DNA of 64,000 nt from Aphrocallistes beatrix (taxonomy: Eukaryota > Porifera > Hexactinellida > Sceptrulophora > Aphrocallistidae), in NCBI GenBank assembly GCA_963281255.1, contig OY725496.1, positions 3,759,723 through 3,823,722 of the forward strand. Reading direction: 5' to 3'. Positions 10,055-20,380 of the stretch are shown here, piece after piece. The stretch's first letter is position 1. The number at the start of each line of letters is the position of its first letter. The position numbers were made by a program, and so were the translations under genes. The notes beneath the pieces are model-generated. The model was not told the origin of the DNA and made no database searches. It saw nothing but the letters and a program-made list of their open reading frames with translations.

Positions 10055-12840
10055 ATGTCTGTAGTTATGCTAAGTCGCGCGGTGTTTGCAACCTGCACCC
10101 TCAATCAGTGGGCTCTAGATTTCGAGGGCAACTTCCTTCGCATCGAAGAGAGTATCCGGATAGCGAAGGAGAGGGGAGCTAGGTACCGCTTAGGTCCGGA
10201 GCTAGAAATATCAGGGTACAGCTGTGGAGATCACTTCCTAGAAGCTGACACCTACACCCACTCATACGGGGTGCTAGCGCGCCTGATTAAGAGCAAGATG
10301 TGCACTGACATCATCTGTGATGTGGGGCTACCTGTACTGCATGCGGGACACAACTACAACTGTAGAGTTATGTTCCTGGATGGAAAGATCTTGCTGATCC
10401 GTCCTAAGATGTTTCTGGCGCAGGGGGGTAACTACAGAGAGTCACGCTGGTTCTCTCCATGGAGACAGCACCCACACATGGACGAGTTCGTCTTACCAAG
10501 TTAGTTCAACTATCTCGTGTTTGCATTCTAGCCTAATTCAGTAACAGAATCCTAGCAATATTCTAATCCATCTTAGATGCAATTTGTGGTTTTAATATTT
10601 TTCAAATCTTATTGCTAAACTTGTGTAGAGTTTAGTTTTATTCTTAGAAGAATGGTAGCCTTAATTTAAGTTTCAAAGATTCTTTCTCATCATTGGAACC
10701 TTTTGCTATTCTCTTACTTTTCAGTCGAAAACATTGTAAACTTTAGGAATCAGTTTGAGCAATAATTGATTGACGCAAATCTGCACACTGCTACATACAT
10801 CATGATGGTTGAGTCATTTCTATGAGATCAATATGGATAATTTTCCTTTTAATTTACAAGTCATCAATCTTCATCATCCATACTTGGTCATGATTCTTTG
10901 GTTTAATTTCTTTATTTATTAATTAAGCACTTTGTCTTGACAATATCATTGAAATGAAATGTTGAGTAATTCGTAAGCAAGGAAGTAAATCTGATTTACT
11001 CGTCACACATACGTTAATTCGATTTCATTGCTTGGTGTTCTCAGGTGTTCTTGCTGAGGTGACTGGTCAGAAGCGCGTCCCGTTCGGGATTGCCATCCTG
11101 ATTACAGAGGACACGAGCATCGGAACAGAGATGTGCGAGGAACTCTTCACTGGGAACAGCCCGCACATCCCGATGTGTACACAGGGCGTGGAGGTGATAA
11201 CAAACGGAAGTGGGAGCCACCACGAGCTGAGGAAGCTCCACTACCGTCTCGCTCTGATGCAGACTACGACGATGAAGCTTGGAGGGGTCTACATCTACTC
11301 CAACTTGAGGGGGTGTGACGGAGAGAGAGTTTACTTTGACGGGACTTCTCTCATCATCCAGAACGGAGACCTACTTGCTATCGGGTCTCAATTCTCTCTC
11401 AGCGACGTAGAGGTTATCACGAGTGTAATCAATCTAGATGAGGTCAGATCGTTTCGCGGCTATCGAAAACTAACCGGAAATCCCTTATCTCCAGACCCCT
11501 ACCCTAAGCTACACGTCCCATTCTCAGTTTCCATTCAGTGCTCCCTGTCCCCCTCCCTCCCTATTCAGGCGCACCTGTACACAGCCTCAGAGGAAGTGGG
11601 GCTAGGCCCGGCCTGCTGGTGCTGGGACTACCTCCGCCGGAGCAGACAGAAGGGGTTCTTGCTCCCCCTCAGCGGCGGGCTAGACAGCTCCTCGACTGCG
11701 GTTATCATTGCTAACATGTGCGAGTTGGTGTTCGATTCATTCCAAGCTGGGAACGCTCAGGTGCAGAAAGACCTGCGGCGGATAGTGTCAGGAGACCCCT
11801 GCTCCGAGTACAAGCCCACCGGACCGAGGGCCATCTGTGAGAAGCTCCTCACCACCCTCTACATGGCGACCAAGAACTCCTCCAGTGAAACCCAGCAGCG
11901 TGCCAGGAACCTAGCTAACGACATCGGCAGCACGTTTGTTATGATAGAGCTGGATAAAACTGTGGATGCGATACTTGACACGTTTAAACAGGCCACTGGC
12001 AAGGATCCCAAGTTCTCCGCTCACGGGGGGAGCAGGGCTGAGAACCTCGCTCTGCAGAATATTCAGGCTAGGTCTAGGATGGTCTGCGCCTATCTCTTCG
12101 CTCAGCTCAGCCCTTGGTCAGCCGGGAAGGAGGGTTCTTACCTGGTGCTAGGTTCCGCGAATGTGGACGAGTGCTTGTTCGGTTATCTGACCAAATACGA
12201 CTGTTCGAGTGCCGATATCAACCCGATAGGCGGCATCAACAAGCTGGATCTGAGGGACTTCATCCTCTCGAAACAGACCCAGTACCCCTCTCTCAAAAAC
12301 ATCCACGAGGCCCCGGCCACCGCTGAGCTAGAGCCCATCACCAAGGAGCACGTGCAGACAGATGAGCAGGATATGGGGTTCACTTATGAGGAGCTGGGGG
12401 ATATCGGTCGCGAGAGGAAGATCAAGAATTCCGGTCCGGTCAGTACATTCACGAGTCTAGTGGCTAAATGGCAGGGTAGATACCGACCTAAGGAGACCGC
12501 AGACAGAGTGAAGCGGTTCTACAGAGTGTACAGCATGAACAGGCACAAGGCTACCGTGCTGACCCCCTCCTACCACGCGGTGCATTACTCGCCTGATGAT
12601 AACAGGTTCGATCTGAGGCCGTTCTTGTACAACACGGACTGGGAGTGTCAGTTTGAGCTTATAGACCGTATCGCAGCCTCTCTCGAAGCCCAGCTGCCTC
12701 CACCTGCTCCTATACCAGTACCTGCTACTGTATCTACACTTGTATCTGCATTTTCATCTACACCAGCATCAGTACCAACACCTACTCCCACATCTGGATC
12801 TGTAAAGACGATTCCTGTTAAAAAAGTCAGTCAGATTTAG
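10055..12840 (+). CDS. NADSYN1: Glutamine-dependent NAD+ synthetase, two exons
   Basis: Makes NAD+ from deamido-NAD+ using ammonia from glutamine. Exons are 10055(or 10067)-10499 and 11045-12840; the GT-AG intron of 545 bp has no recognised content. The N-terminal nitrilase-like glutaminase has its triad: Glu in [11 protein letters not shown], Lys in [10 protein letters not shown], Cys in EMCEELF. The synthetase half has the ATP P-loop [11 protein letters not shown] and [21 protein letters not shown] good AG acceptor at 10063-10064 lies between two in-frame ATGs (10055 and 10067). The second ATG, giving [10 protein letters not shown], fits the family start better and matches the acceptor pattern of neighbouring genes. 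The C-terminal 50 residues are a Pro/Thr/Ser/Val tail not typical of the family. Confidence 0.94.
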
Positions 12841-12959
12841 AAGCAACTAGTTATAGTACTCGTTTATTTCCAGACAACCCACTCACTTAAATTGCAAATT
12901 TCTGTTACTTTTTCTCTTATTTTAGTTTTCTGTCCTTTTTATTTAGCCATTTTGTTCAA

Positions 12960-13612
12960 CTTTTCATTCTTTTAACAAGACAAAGTTAACAAATAATTTC
13001 TCATATAGATCCGAAAATATAAAATTCTAAATCTACACCCCTGAAAACCCCATGTCAACCGTTGGAAGCCAGTCTCTAACCTATTTTTGAATTTGTTTAC
13101 TTTGTGTAACTATTGAATCAGGGCCGTAGGAAGCAAATATTTATTGGTGCGGCGAAGGAATCAATGGGGAGTCTTGGCCCCCAGAATAATCAAGGATAGT
13201 TTTAACATTAGAATTACAAAACAAATGGTATAATATATTAACAAGTGCAAACGCGCTTCGCTTGCTTCGCTGCGCGGCTTGTGGAATCTATGTGTCCGCA
13301 GAGTCGCCCTGTGGGCGCCTGGAGTTACTCAATCTAACCTATTTTGGGATTTTTTTTCTTTATATAAATATTGTAAACAAAAGTTAACGAAAAATTTCTC
13401 ATATGGATCAAAAAATATAATATTCGAAATCTAGAGCACTAAAAACCCCCTGTCAACCGTTGGAAGCTAGTCTCTAGCATATTTTTGTAATTTGTTCACT
13501 ATATGTATCTATTGTAAACAAATTAATTAGAAAGTTTATTCGAAAATATGATATTCGAAATCTACACCCCTAAAAAACTCCAATCCAGTTGGAAGCTCTA
13601 GCGAATTTTTAA
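12960..13612. repeat. Dispersed repeat: AT-rich tail module in ~3 copies plus GC-rich hairpin head
   Basis: A module (AACAAATAATTTCTCATAT, then AAATCTACACCCCT, then CAACCGTTGGAAGC) occurs at about 12985-13110, again at 13375-13500, and in shortened form at 13515-13605. Between the first two lies a GC-rich block at about 13250-13325 with two hairpins, the second being CGCCC/GGGCG (13305-13309, 13313-13317). The same module and head recur in the HECTD1 intron at 35205-35545, and the head alone at 20365-20446. The arrangement suggests a transposable element family with no recognised protein. Confidence 0.7.
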
Positions 13613-13616
13613 AAAT

Positions 13617-14072
13617 ATATAATAATTATAAAATATTTATATAATAATTATAAAATAATTATATAATAATTATATAATAATTATAAAATAATTATATAAT
13701 AATTATAAAATAATTATATAATAATTATAAAATAATTATAAAATAATTATATAATAATTATATAATAATTATAAAATAATTATATAATAATTATATAATA
13801 ATTATATAATAATTATATAATAATTATATAATAATTATATAATAATTATATAATAATTATAAAATAATTATATAATAATTATAAAATAATTATATAATAA
13901 TTATAAAATAATTATATAATAATTATATAATAATTATATAATAATTATATAATAATTATAAAATAATTATATAATAATTATATAATAATTATATAATAAT
14001 TATAAAATAATTATATAATAATTATATAATTATTATATAATTATTATATAATTATTATATAATTATTATATT
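13617..14072. repeat. 11-bp AT satellite with an internal inversion
   Basis: About 40 tandem copies of an 11-bp unit, ATAATTATATA or ATAATTATAAA. Near 14025 the array flips strand, and the last five or so units read as the reverse complement, giving a perfect local palindrome. Such DNA should extrude cruciforms and is prone to length change. No coding capacity. Confidence 0.9.
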
Positions 14073-14109
14073 GTTTAATTAATTGTTATATAATTACAAT
14101 CGATAGTAT

Positions 14110-14280
14110 AGAGTAAAATCTGTCAGAGGACATTTTACCCCGATTAAGCGGAGAACCCTATTAACCGAAAATCTTTTGTATTAGCTTCTATGTGTGGAGC
14201 TATTTCGGTCCTGCCAAAAGTGGCCCGATTAAGTGGTTGAACGATTAAACAGTGACCCTATTAAACGAAGTCAACTGTAT
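14110..14280. mobile_element. Decayed pogo/Tigger-like MITE fragment
   Basis: The text alternates phrases such as CCCGATTAAGCGGAGAACC and CCTATTAACCGAAAA and ends GAAGTCAACTG followed by TA. That end is the inverted form of the CAGTTGACT termini of pogo/Tigger-type elements, which insert at TA. The left terminus is degenerate. It is related in style to the nested elements at 22160-22794. Confidence 0.5.
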
Positions 14281-14525
14281 TTATAATTATTTTTCTAAGG
14301 AGGGTAGATATATTGAACATATTGCAAAGTTGCGAGTGATATTTTTTTAGATGCTAATTTTGAAAAAAGATTGATACGTATAAGAAAGCTAAACTTGCTT
14401 GTAATAATATTTGTAAAATAGTTGTAATATAATTATGAAATTATTTTGAAATTACTTAAACCTTTTACTTATATTTTTATTTTTTTTTAGATGTGATTAA
14501 TTGTTTGGTAGATTTGATATTACTA

Positions 14526-15566
14526 ATGGCGCAAGACGATCGAGATCATTGCCCAGTAGTGAAAGTTCCCTTTATGAAACGAGCAGCTGCTCGAGGGAGG
14601 ATCAGAGGCAGAGATCAGAATAAACGACCTCGGATAACAGAGGGCGGTGACAGCGATAGCGAGGAATCCGACACTCAAGTAATAATTCCTGCCAGCTACA
14701 GCAAACAAACTCGGACCGGTATAACCGCCTGCACAATCCCTGGTCACGTGAGAGCTACCATTTCTAGTAGTGTGAGAGCTACCAATTCTCAGCTCTCGAA
14801 TAGTGACTCGGACGAAAATGAACCAGCCGTCAGCAGCTACAGGTCCAGACGCACTGCGGAGAGTGCAGTTCCGAAGGACATGGGCGCCACCAGCGAACTT
14901 CTAACCGAGACAGAGCATGGCCTGGACCACCAAGCTCTGCACCAGAAGAGTATCCAGCTGAATAGGGAGACAGGGGAGACAGAAGGGGGGCAGGAGGTGT
15001 ACCGCGGCATCAACAATTACAAGAAGATAATCGAGCCGAGGGACACAGCTCGAGGTAATGCGAGTAGCGGATCGGTCAGGAAAGGTCCGGTTCGTGCCCC
15101 TCTCTATCTCAGAAGCACGGTGAGGTGGGACTACCAGCCCGACATATGTAAGGACTACAAAGAGACAGGGACATGCGGGTTCGGGGACAGTTGCAAGTTC
15201 CTGCATGACCGGAGTGATTACAAGTTCGGTTGGCAGCTAGAGAGGGAGGAAAATGAGAGGGTTAGGGAGATCGGAGAGGACAAGGTAGGTGTGGATGATA
15301 ATTTCGAGGTTAGCAGTGAAGATGACGGTCTCCCTTTCGCCTGTCTAATCTGCAGAGAGAGGTTCACTAATCCGATTGTGACGAAGTGTAAACATTATTT
15401 CTGCGAGGCGTGTGCTCTGAAGAGGTACAAGAAGAACAAGAGGTGTTACGTGTGTGGAGTGCAGACCAATGGCATGTTCACTCCAGCGAAACAGCTGCTG
15501 GCCAAGATTGAAAAGAAGATTAACAGTGCCAAAGATAAGCACGGAGTGTGCTATGATTCTGACTGA
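14526..15566 (+). CDS. RNF113A: RNF113 spliceosomal RING/CCCH protein (Cwc24 family)
   Basis: A 346-residue component of the activated spliceosome that also acts as a ubiquitin ligase in alkylation repair. Seen in order: an acidic, Ser-rich N-terminus; the core block YRGINNYKKIIEPRDTARGN; NASSGSVRKGPVRAP; WDYQPDICKDYKETG leading into a CCCH zinc finger (C-x8-C-x5-C-x3-H, CGFGDSCKFLH); and a C3HC4 RING (CLICRERF to RCYVCGVQT). The start is set at 14526 (MAQDDRDH); an open frame extends 11 codons upstream without ATG, just after a poly-T tract and AG at 14489-14490. No intron; vertebrate RNF113A is likewise an intronless retrocopy, which here may be coincidence. Confidence 0.95.
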   Translation: MAQDDRDHCPVVKVPFMKRAAARGRIRGRDQNKRPRITEGGDSDSEESDTQVIIPASYSKQTRTGITACTIPGHVRATISSSVRATNSQLSNSDSDENEPAVSSYRSRRTAESAVPKDMGATSELLTETEHGLDHQALHQKSIQLNRETGETEGGQEVYRGINNYKKIIEPRDTARGNASSGSVRKGPVRAPLYLRSTVRWDYQPDICKDYKETGTCGFGDSCKFLHDRSDYKFGWQLEREENERVREIGEDKVGVDDNFEVSSEDDGLPFACLICRERFTNPIVTKCKHYFCEACALKRYKKNKRCYVCGVQTNGMFTPAKQLLAKIEKKINSAKDKHGVCYDSD

Positions 15567-15927
15567 GTGGCAATACCTACCGTGTACTTCCGGGTGATGC
15601 TGGGTTGTTGATCTCTAGGATCAAGGAGATGTTTAATGTCGTTAAAAGTTTTAATTAAAATTACCCTACCGCATCCCCGTGGCAGCAATAAATGGTTGAG
15701 TTGTGCTGCCACCAAGGATTCGAGGTTGGGAATTTTATCAAAATTTCAATTCAAGGTTATTGAGGCAAGTGTGCATTTTAGGTTAAAAAACACAACTCCA
15801 AACGGTGCTTGGATGCGTTTTTGGTGAATCTATGTAGCAACCTAGGTTGCTGTTTATACCCTTTGGTGAAAACTACAAAATTCAGCCTCATTCTCGTCCT
15901 AAATTAGGAAAGTCAAAGAAATTAGAG

Positions 15928-16169
15928 TACCGTAAACTGGGGCGACTTTGGCCCTAAGAGGTGACTTTGTCCCATAATAGCAATTTTAATAAAATATACT
16001 CCAACTTAAAAATACTACAGTTTAAATACCTTTGGATATATTGAGAATTTCATTCAACATATTAGCAATGTTATTACATTGATTCATAAGTTTGAGTATA
16101 TTTTATTAAAATTACTTTTGTGGGACAAAGTCACCTCTTAGGGCCAAAGTCGCCCCAGGTTACCGGGTA
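15928..16169. mobile_element. 242-bp hairpin MITE (TACCG... termini)
   Basis: Arms of about 70 bp are near-perfect inverted repeats: left from TACCGTAAACTGGGGCGACT, right its complement with two small changes, ending at the TA of 16168-16169. Both arms continue through a CTAAGAGGTGACTTTGTCCC block into an AT-rich part. No coding capacity. It ends exactly where the next MITE begins. Confidence 0.8.
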
Positions 16170-16565
16170 CCGTATTTCCCTGAATAAGCGCCGGGTCTAA
16201 AGGGTGAGCGAAATAAATAAGCGCCGGGGCTTGAATAAGCGCCGGGGCTCGAATAAGCGTCGGACTCCGGGGCATTTTACTTCTCTGAACATCATATCAA
16301 ACTAGTATTCTCAGTAGTGGCATAGATACAAGTGCTTTTTGAAACATTACATTATCCTTTTTTAATAGAACTAACATTCTCAGCTGTGGCAAAAATAAAA
16401 GTGCCAGTCAATGTAGTAAACAAAAAAAAGAGCACCGGGTCAAAATAGCGAATGAAATAAATAAGCGCCGGGGCTTGAATAAGCGCCGGGGCTTGAATAA
16501 GCGCCGGGTCTAAAGGGTGCACGAAATAAATAAGCGCCCGGGAGCTTATTCGAAGCAATACGGTA
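16168..16565. mobile_element. 398-bp MITE with internal GAATAAGCGCCGGGG repeats
   Basis: Terminal inverted repeats read TACCGTATTTCCCTGAATAAG on the left and CTTATTCGAAGCAATACGGTA on the right. Inside, AATAAGCGCCGGGGCTTG-type units recur at least six times in two clusters (16190-16265 and 16460-16545). Similar ACCGTATT...AATAAGCGCC elements are widespread in aquatic invertebrate genomes, from general knowledge. Non-coding. Confidence 0.8.
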
Positions 16566-16940
16566 TTTGCGAGAACCTAATTCAGATAATTATCCCCCCC
16601 CGAGATGATTGGGATTTTGTTAATTATTTTAATTCTTCTCCTTCCTTCAGCTCTACAGCATTATTACGTAACCCCTGCTATGCTAACTTACACTATACCC
16701 TAGCTCTTTTTTAGTTTTTCATTTGGATATTTTGTAACATACCAATCTCCCAGCAGTAGCTACGCTTTCAATTCAATCTCATTTTGCGCCTAAATTCCCG
16801 AAATATTCTAAGATAAATATCTTGTAATATGCCTAGAAATTCATTTCGTGAATACCTCTCTAGCTTGCTTCGTAGAATTTCTCACATCTCCAGTTTCAAG
16901 TAGTCCTCTACACGATAGTCCAAGCAGTTCTCTACACCTT

Positions 16941-18446
16941 ATGGCCGAACAAATCGAGCCCCAGCTTGCCCTGGGGAGTAAGCTCACCATTATCTCCAAG
17001 GCTGGCATCCGCTACGAGGGAACCCTCTACCTGATCGATACAGTCAAGGAGTCCATCGCGCTGCAGAACGTGAAGTTCTACGGTACAGAGGACCGGAGAG
17101 TTGCCAAACACTTCGCTCCTAAGTCTGAGATATTCGAGTGCATCGTGTTCAAGGCGGCAGACCTGCAGGACCTGACTCTGGTCGCAGAGGAACAAGACCG
17201 CCCTGCGGACTCTCTCTCCTTCCACGACCCCGCTGTCATCAGCTCCAAGCCAGCCGCCCCCTCTTTCGAGAACGAGACCATGAAGCAGGAGTCTCTCACA
17301 TTTGTGAACCGTCAGCTCTCCTCCTCGGAAGACAGCATGCGCAAGAGCTCCGCCTCCAACAATTCCGCGGCCTACCCCACCTCTGAAATGAACGGCGGCA
17401 AGCATAAGCACCAGGGATACCCGTCGTACGACTCTTCTCGGGGACAAGGCGCGTCCTATCGTAGCTCCGGACCTGACTGGGGCCGACCCAGGAACCCTCC
17501 TCCCCCTCAGGCTGCCCCCACTGCCCGCGGGTCTGGCACGGTCTCATTCACGCAGGACTTCGACTTCGAGGAGGCGAACAGTCGCTTCAAGAAGGACGAG
17601 TTTGCAGAGGAGTTCCGTAAGAAACTGAAGCTACGCAACTCTCTCAGCGTGTCACAAGCCGAGGATGATTCCAGCGATCCCGCGCCCGCTCCCCACAGTC
17701 CCACTGCCCCTAAGCCCGTGGCCGGGGAGAACACGGGCCCCAGCAGTGCCGAGACCACGCCCACCCCTGCCAAGCCTAGCTCCAGTGCCCCCAGCGACGA
17801 GAAGGGGAGAGAGCCCGGGGAGCTGAACTCAGAGGATGAGTCCGAGGACAGCGGAGTGGATATTGCCTGCTACGATAAAACCAAGTCCTTCTTCGATCAG
17901 ATCTCCACCGACAATCCTGGCAACAAGCGCGGTAAGTTCCGCGAGGAGCGCTCCCTTAACTCACAGACATTCGGCGTCTCCTCCCCTCCCCCGGGCACTG
18001 GTTCCCGGAGAGGTCCCAGGCGCGGAATGCGACGCGGGTCCGACTATCCTCAGTACAGGAACTCCGGGGGTCCGGGGGGATATTCTGAATATAGGAACCC
18101 CCCTCGCCGGGAGTATGAGTACGAATACGAGTACTACCCCCCTCACCCCCCTAGAAACAGGGGGTACGCTCCCAGAGGCTACCGTCGCAGCACCGGTCCC
18201 CCCAACGAGCCCTACTACCAGGGCTATCCCCCTGCGGAGGATTACTACGACATGCACCATCCTCCCCCACAGGACTACTACCGCCCTCCGCAGCAACAGC
18301 ATCGCTCGGACAGAGGCCCCCCGTACCCCCGGGGAAGGGAAGACAGCTACTCCACCAGCTATGTACAGTCTAAGACATTCCGTAACTCCCGCATAGCAAC
18401 GGCCTCCTCAGGCAACAAACAGCGCGATCGCGACCGCAACAACTGA
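16941..18446 (+). CDS. LSM14A: LSM14/RAP55/Trailer hitch, P-body RNA-binding protein
   Basis: A 501-residue translational repressor of P-bodies that binds DDX6 and 4E-T. Order of parts: N-terminal LSm domain (about residues 8-75; SKAGIRYEGTLYLIDT, FGTEDR-like FYGTEDRR); a Ser/Pro linker; DFDF box (FTQDFDFEEANSRFKKDEF, about 205-225); FFD box (YDKTKSFFDQIS); TFG-like box (ERSLNSQTFGV); and a C-terminal RGG/PPPRY-rich tail with Tyr/Pro repeats. All five boxes are in family order. The start is set at 16941 (MAEQIEP...), because the 31 codons upstream are Ser-rich, not conserved, and lack family similarity. Strong GC-rich codon use contrasts with the AT-rich flanks. Single exon. Confidence 0.94.
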   Translation: MAEQIEPQLALGSKLTIISKAGIRYEGTLYLIDTVKESIALQNVKFYGTEDRRVAKHFAPKSEIFECIVFKAADLQDLTLVAEEQDRPADSLSFHDPAVISSKPAAPSFENETMKQESLTFVNRQLSSSEDSMRKSSASNNSAAYPTSEMNGGKHKHQGYPSYDSSRGQGASYRSSGPDWGRPRNPPPPQAAPTARGSGTVSFTQDFDFEEANSRFKKDEFAEEFRKKLKLRNSLSVSQAEDDSSDPAPAPHSPTAPKPVAGENTGPSSAETTPTPAKPSSSAPSDEKGREPGELNSEDESEDSGVDIACYDKTKSFFDQISTDNPGNKRGKFREERSLNSQTFGVSSPPPGTGSRRGPRRGMRRGSDYPQYRNSGGPGGYSEYRNPPRREYEYEYEYYPPHPPRNRGYAPRGYRRSTGPPNEPYYQGYPPAEDYYDMHHPPPQDYYRPPQQQHRSDRGPPYPRGREDSYSTSYVQSKTFRNSRIATASSGNKQRDRDRNN

Positions 18447-19114
18447 TCACTGCCGCTGCAGCTCGCACATCATTTCTCTTCTCTCTTAGTGTGTCCTCTC
18501 GATTGATTCAAACTTAGGTTCTAACGGACAATGAATCGGAATTGGCCAGAACTCTAGATATAGCATTCGTAGTTGTTATCATTATAGATTTTCTTTGCGT
18601 TTTGAGCTGGCTTTGTATTATATTTGCTTAATGTACTATACATCTCTAGTTTATTTCTTTATGTGATTTTATCACTTAATGTTATTATTATCTTTCTTTG
18701 ATTGTAGCGTTGTATTCTACTTTGCAATACATGTAAAAGTAATTCAGATATTTGAAAGTTCTCTTTTTAGTTAACCTCGATTTCGCTCTTAAATTTTTGT
18801 AGGTAAATGTTCTGTTCACTTTTCCGCAAATTCAGAACTATTCAGAACTTACAGTGCGTTATTATTATTTAAGATATATTTTGTGAAATAGTGAAGACCC
18901 AAAGTAGCAATCCGCATTACATCGATAAAAGTTGTTCCGTGTATGACACCCTAGGAGCTGCAAACTACACTGAATCGTCCTACTTGGTAATACTAGAGGT
19001 ATTAGTGTCAACTTTTGCCTGCAAGCTTACATGAGATATGTAGTAGTACTATATTTAAAATTTGGAAATGAAATACCGTATATCTCGAATAGTAGCCCCA
19101 GCAAAATTAATTTG
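18447..19114. other. LSM14 3' UTR and spacer
   Basis: AT-rich DNA, probably the long 3' UTR of LSM14. No other gene or repeat is evident. Confidence 0.45.
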
Positions 19115-19247
19115 TGTAATTACATGTGTAATTACATGTGTAATTACATGTGTAATTACACGTGTAATTACATGTGTAATTACACGTGTAATTACATGTG
19201 TAATTACATGTGTAATTACACGTGTAATTACATGTGTAATTACATGT
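19115..19247. repeat. 12-bp palindromic satellite (TGTAATTACATG)n, 11 copies
   Basis: Eleven head-to-tail copies of TGTAATTACATG; three have CACG in place of CATG, creating CACGTG E-boxes. Every unit contains the palindrome TGTAATTACA with a TAATTA core, so the whole array is self-complementary at many registers. Open frames through it (repeating CNYT/CNYM) on both strands are trivial products of the repeat. Confidence 0.95.
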
Positions 19248-19479
19248 GGTGTATATACAGTCTGTTACATAATTATTCGGAATTATATTTGACAAAATTT
19301 TCTTACAATATTATTCATGGTCAACATTCTAAGTTAATAGATATTATCTACATTGCTAAAATTCAATATTATATAGAAAATACATTTGAGTTGTTAATCA
19401 TTTGACATCTGCGCGCCATTGATGACCAGTATGGCTTAAGAAAATCACAATCTAGCCTCCTCCAGGTGGCCTCCAACAT

Positions 19480-20380
19480 GTTCTTTAGCTCTGGAATTGT
19501 GAACCTTTTAACTTTTTTGGTTGGCTAAAGCAATTCCTGCTTTAACCAACCAAAAAGGTTCACAATAGGATTGAGATCAGGGTTTTTGAAGGCCACGGAA
19601 GTACTTTGGGCACTTTTGAGCTCAGCCAATGCTTGACCTTTATAGCGGTATTTTTAGGATCGTTATCTATTACGAGTTGCCAGTAATTTTCAGGGAAAAC
19701 GTAAGCCTGGGCAAGTAGATGACCTTGAAGGATGTCTAGAAATAAGGTACTATCCATATTTTGATTGAAAATACAAAGAGAGAAGTCCCCAATGAAGAGA
19801 ATACCTCCTATACGTTAATCATTGGTGTATGTTTAGTCATGGGGACACATCTTTCTCAATCTGATTTTGTCCACATTTTAATTTGTTCCCTGGAGAGCTA
19901 TACCGACATCCCATCAGCAAAAACTGTCTTAGCCCATTATATCTTGGAGTATTTGAATTTCTTCGCCCATTATATACGATACAAACGATTGTTATCGCTA
20001 AGCATTGGCCTCTTTGTCGGGTCTCTCTTAGAATAACTCAGATCTATCAAGGCCCGGCGTACTGTCTAGCAATATACTGTAATGGGACCTCTACTGGCTA
20101 ATGTTCTTAACGACAAGTACGGTTTCTGCCTTATCTGTTGGCTAATCGAGTGTTTAATTCCATTCCTTAGAGAACTTGGCCTTCCAACATCTTTTTAATG
20201 TGAGATATCGATTCCTTTCGCAATTCTTGACCTAACATTATAAATTGTAGACAAGCTTACATCTACAATTTGAGAAATTTCTATTGGTGCATGCCAATTG
20301 GGTTCTAGCAATGTTTTAATAGTCTCTCTCTTCAGGAGTTGGGTCAATTCAAAGTGTATTAAGATAGACAAGCGCGCTTC
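19480..20380 (-). mobile_element. Decayed Tc1/mariner transposon
   Basis: Minus-strand pieces of a Tc1-type transposase remain. At 20195-20365 there is a helix-turn-helix region (LKRETIKTLL, then EISQIVDVSLSTIYNVRSRI). At 19560-19757 there is part of the DDE domain, with DNDPKNTA for the second catalytic Asp and a WPSKTLISI strand, followed by NPIVNLFGWLK where the family has NPIENLW (catalytic Glu is Val here). The middle third is unreadable and terminal repeats are not found. A 64-bp hairpin at about 19499-19562 is an inverted duplication of the NPIVNLFGWLK coding segment. Old and inactive. Confidence 0.75.

Noticed and set aside
16848-16940. Upstream extension of LSM14
   Set aside because: The extra 31 residues are Ser/Pro-rich and not shared with the family; the LSm domain starts properly from the ATG at 16941.
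17961-18302. Minus-strand and shifted frames inside LSM14 and other GC-rich genes
   Set aside because: Shadow frames of GC-rich coding sequence with no family signal.
19115-19247. CRISPR-like array
   Set aside because: Units are directly adjacent with no spacers; it is a simple satellite in an animal genome.
19031-19405. Long open frames on both strands through the 12-bp satellite
   Set aside because: They only translate the tandem repeat; no conserved sequence and no start context.
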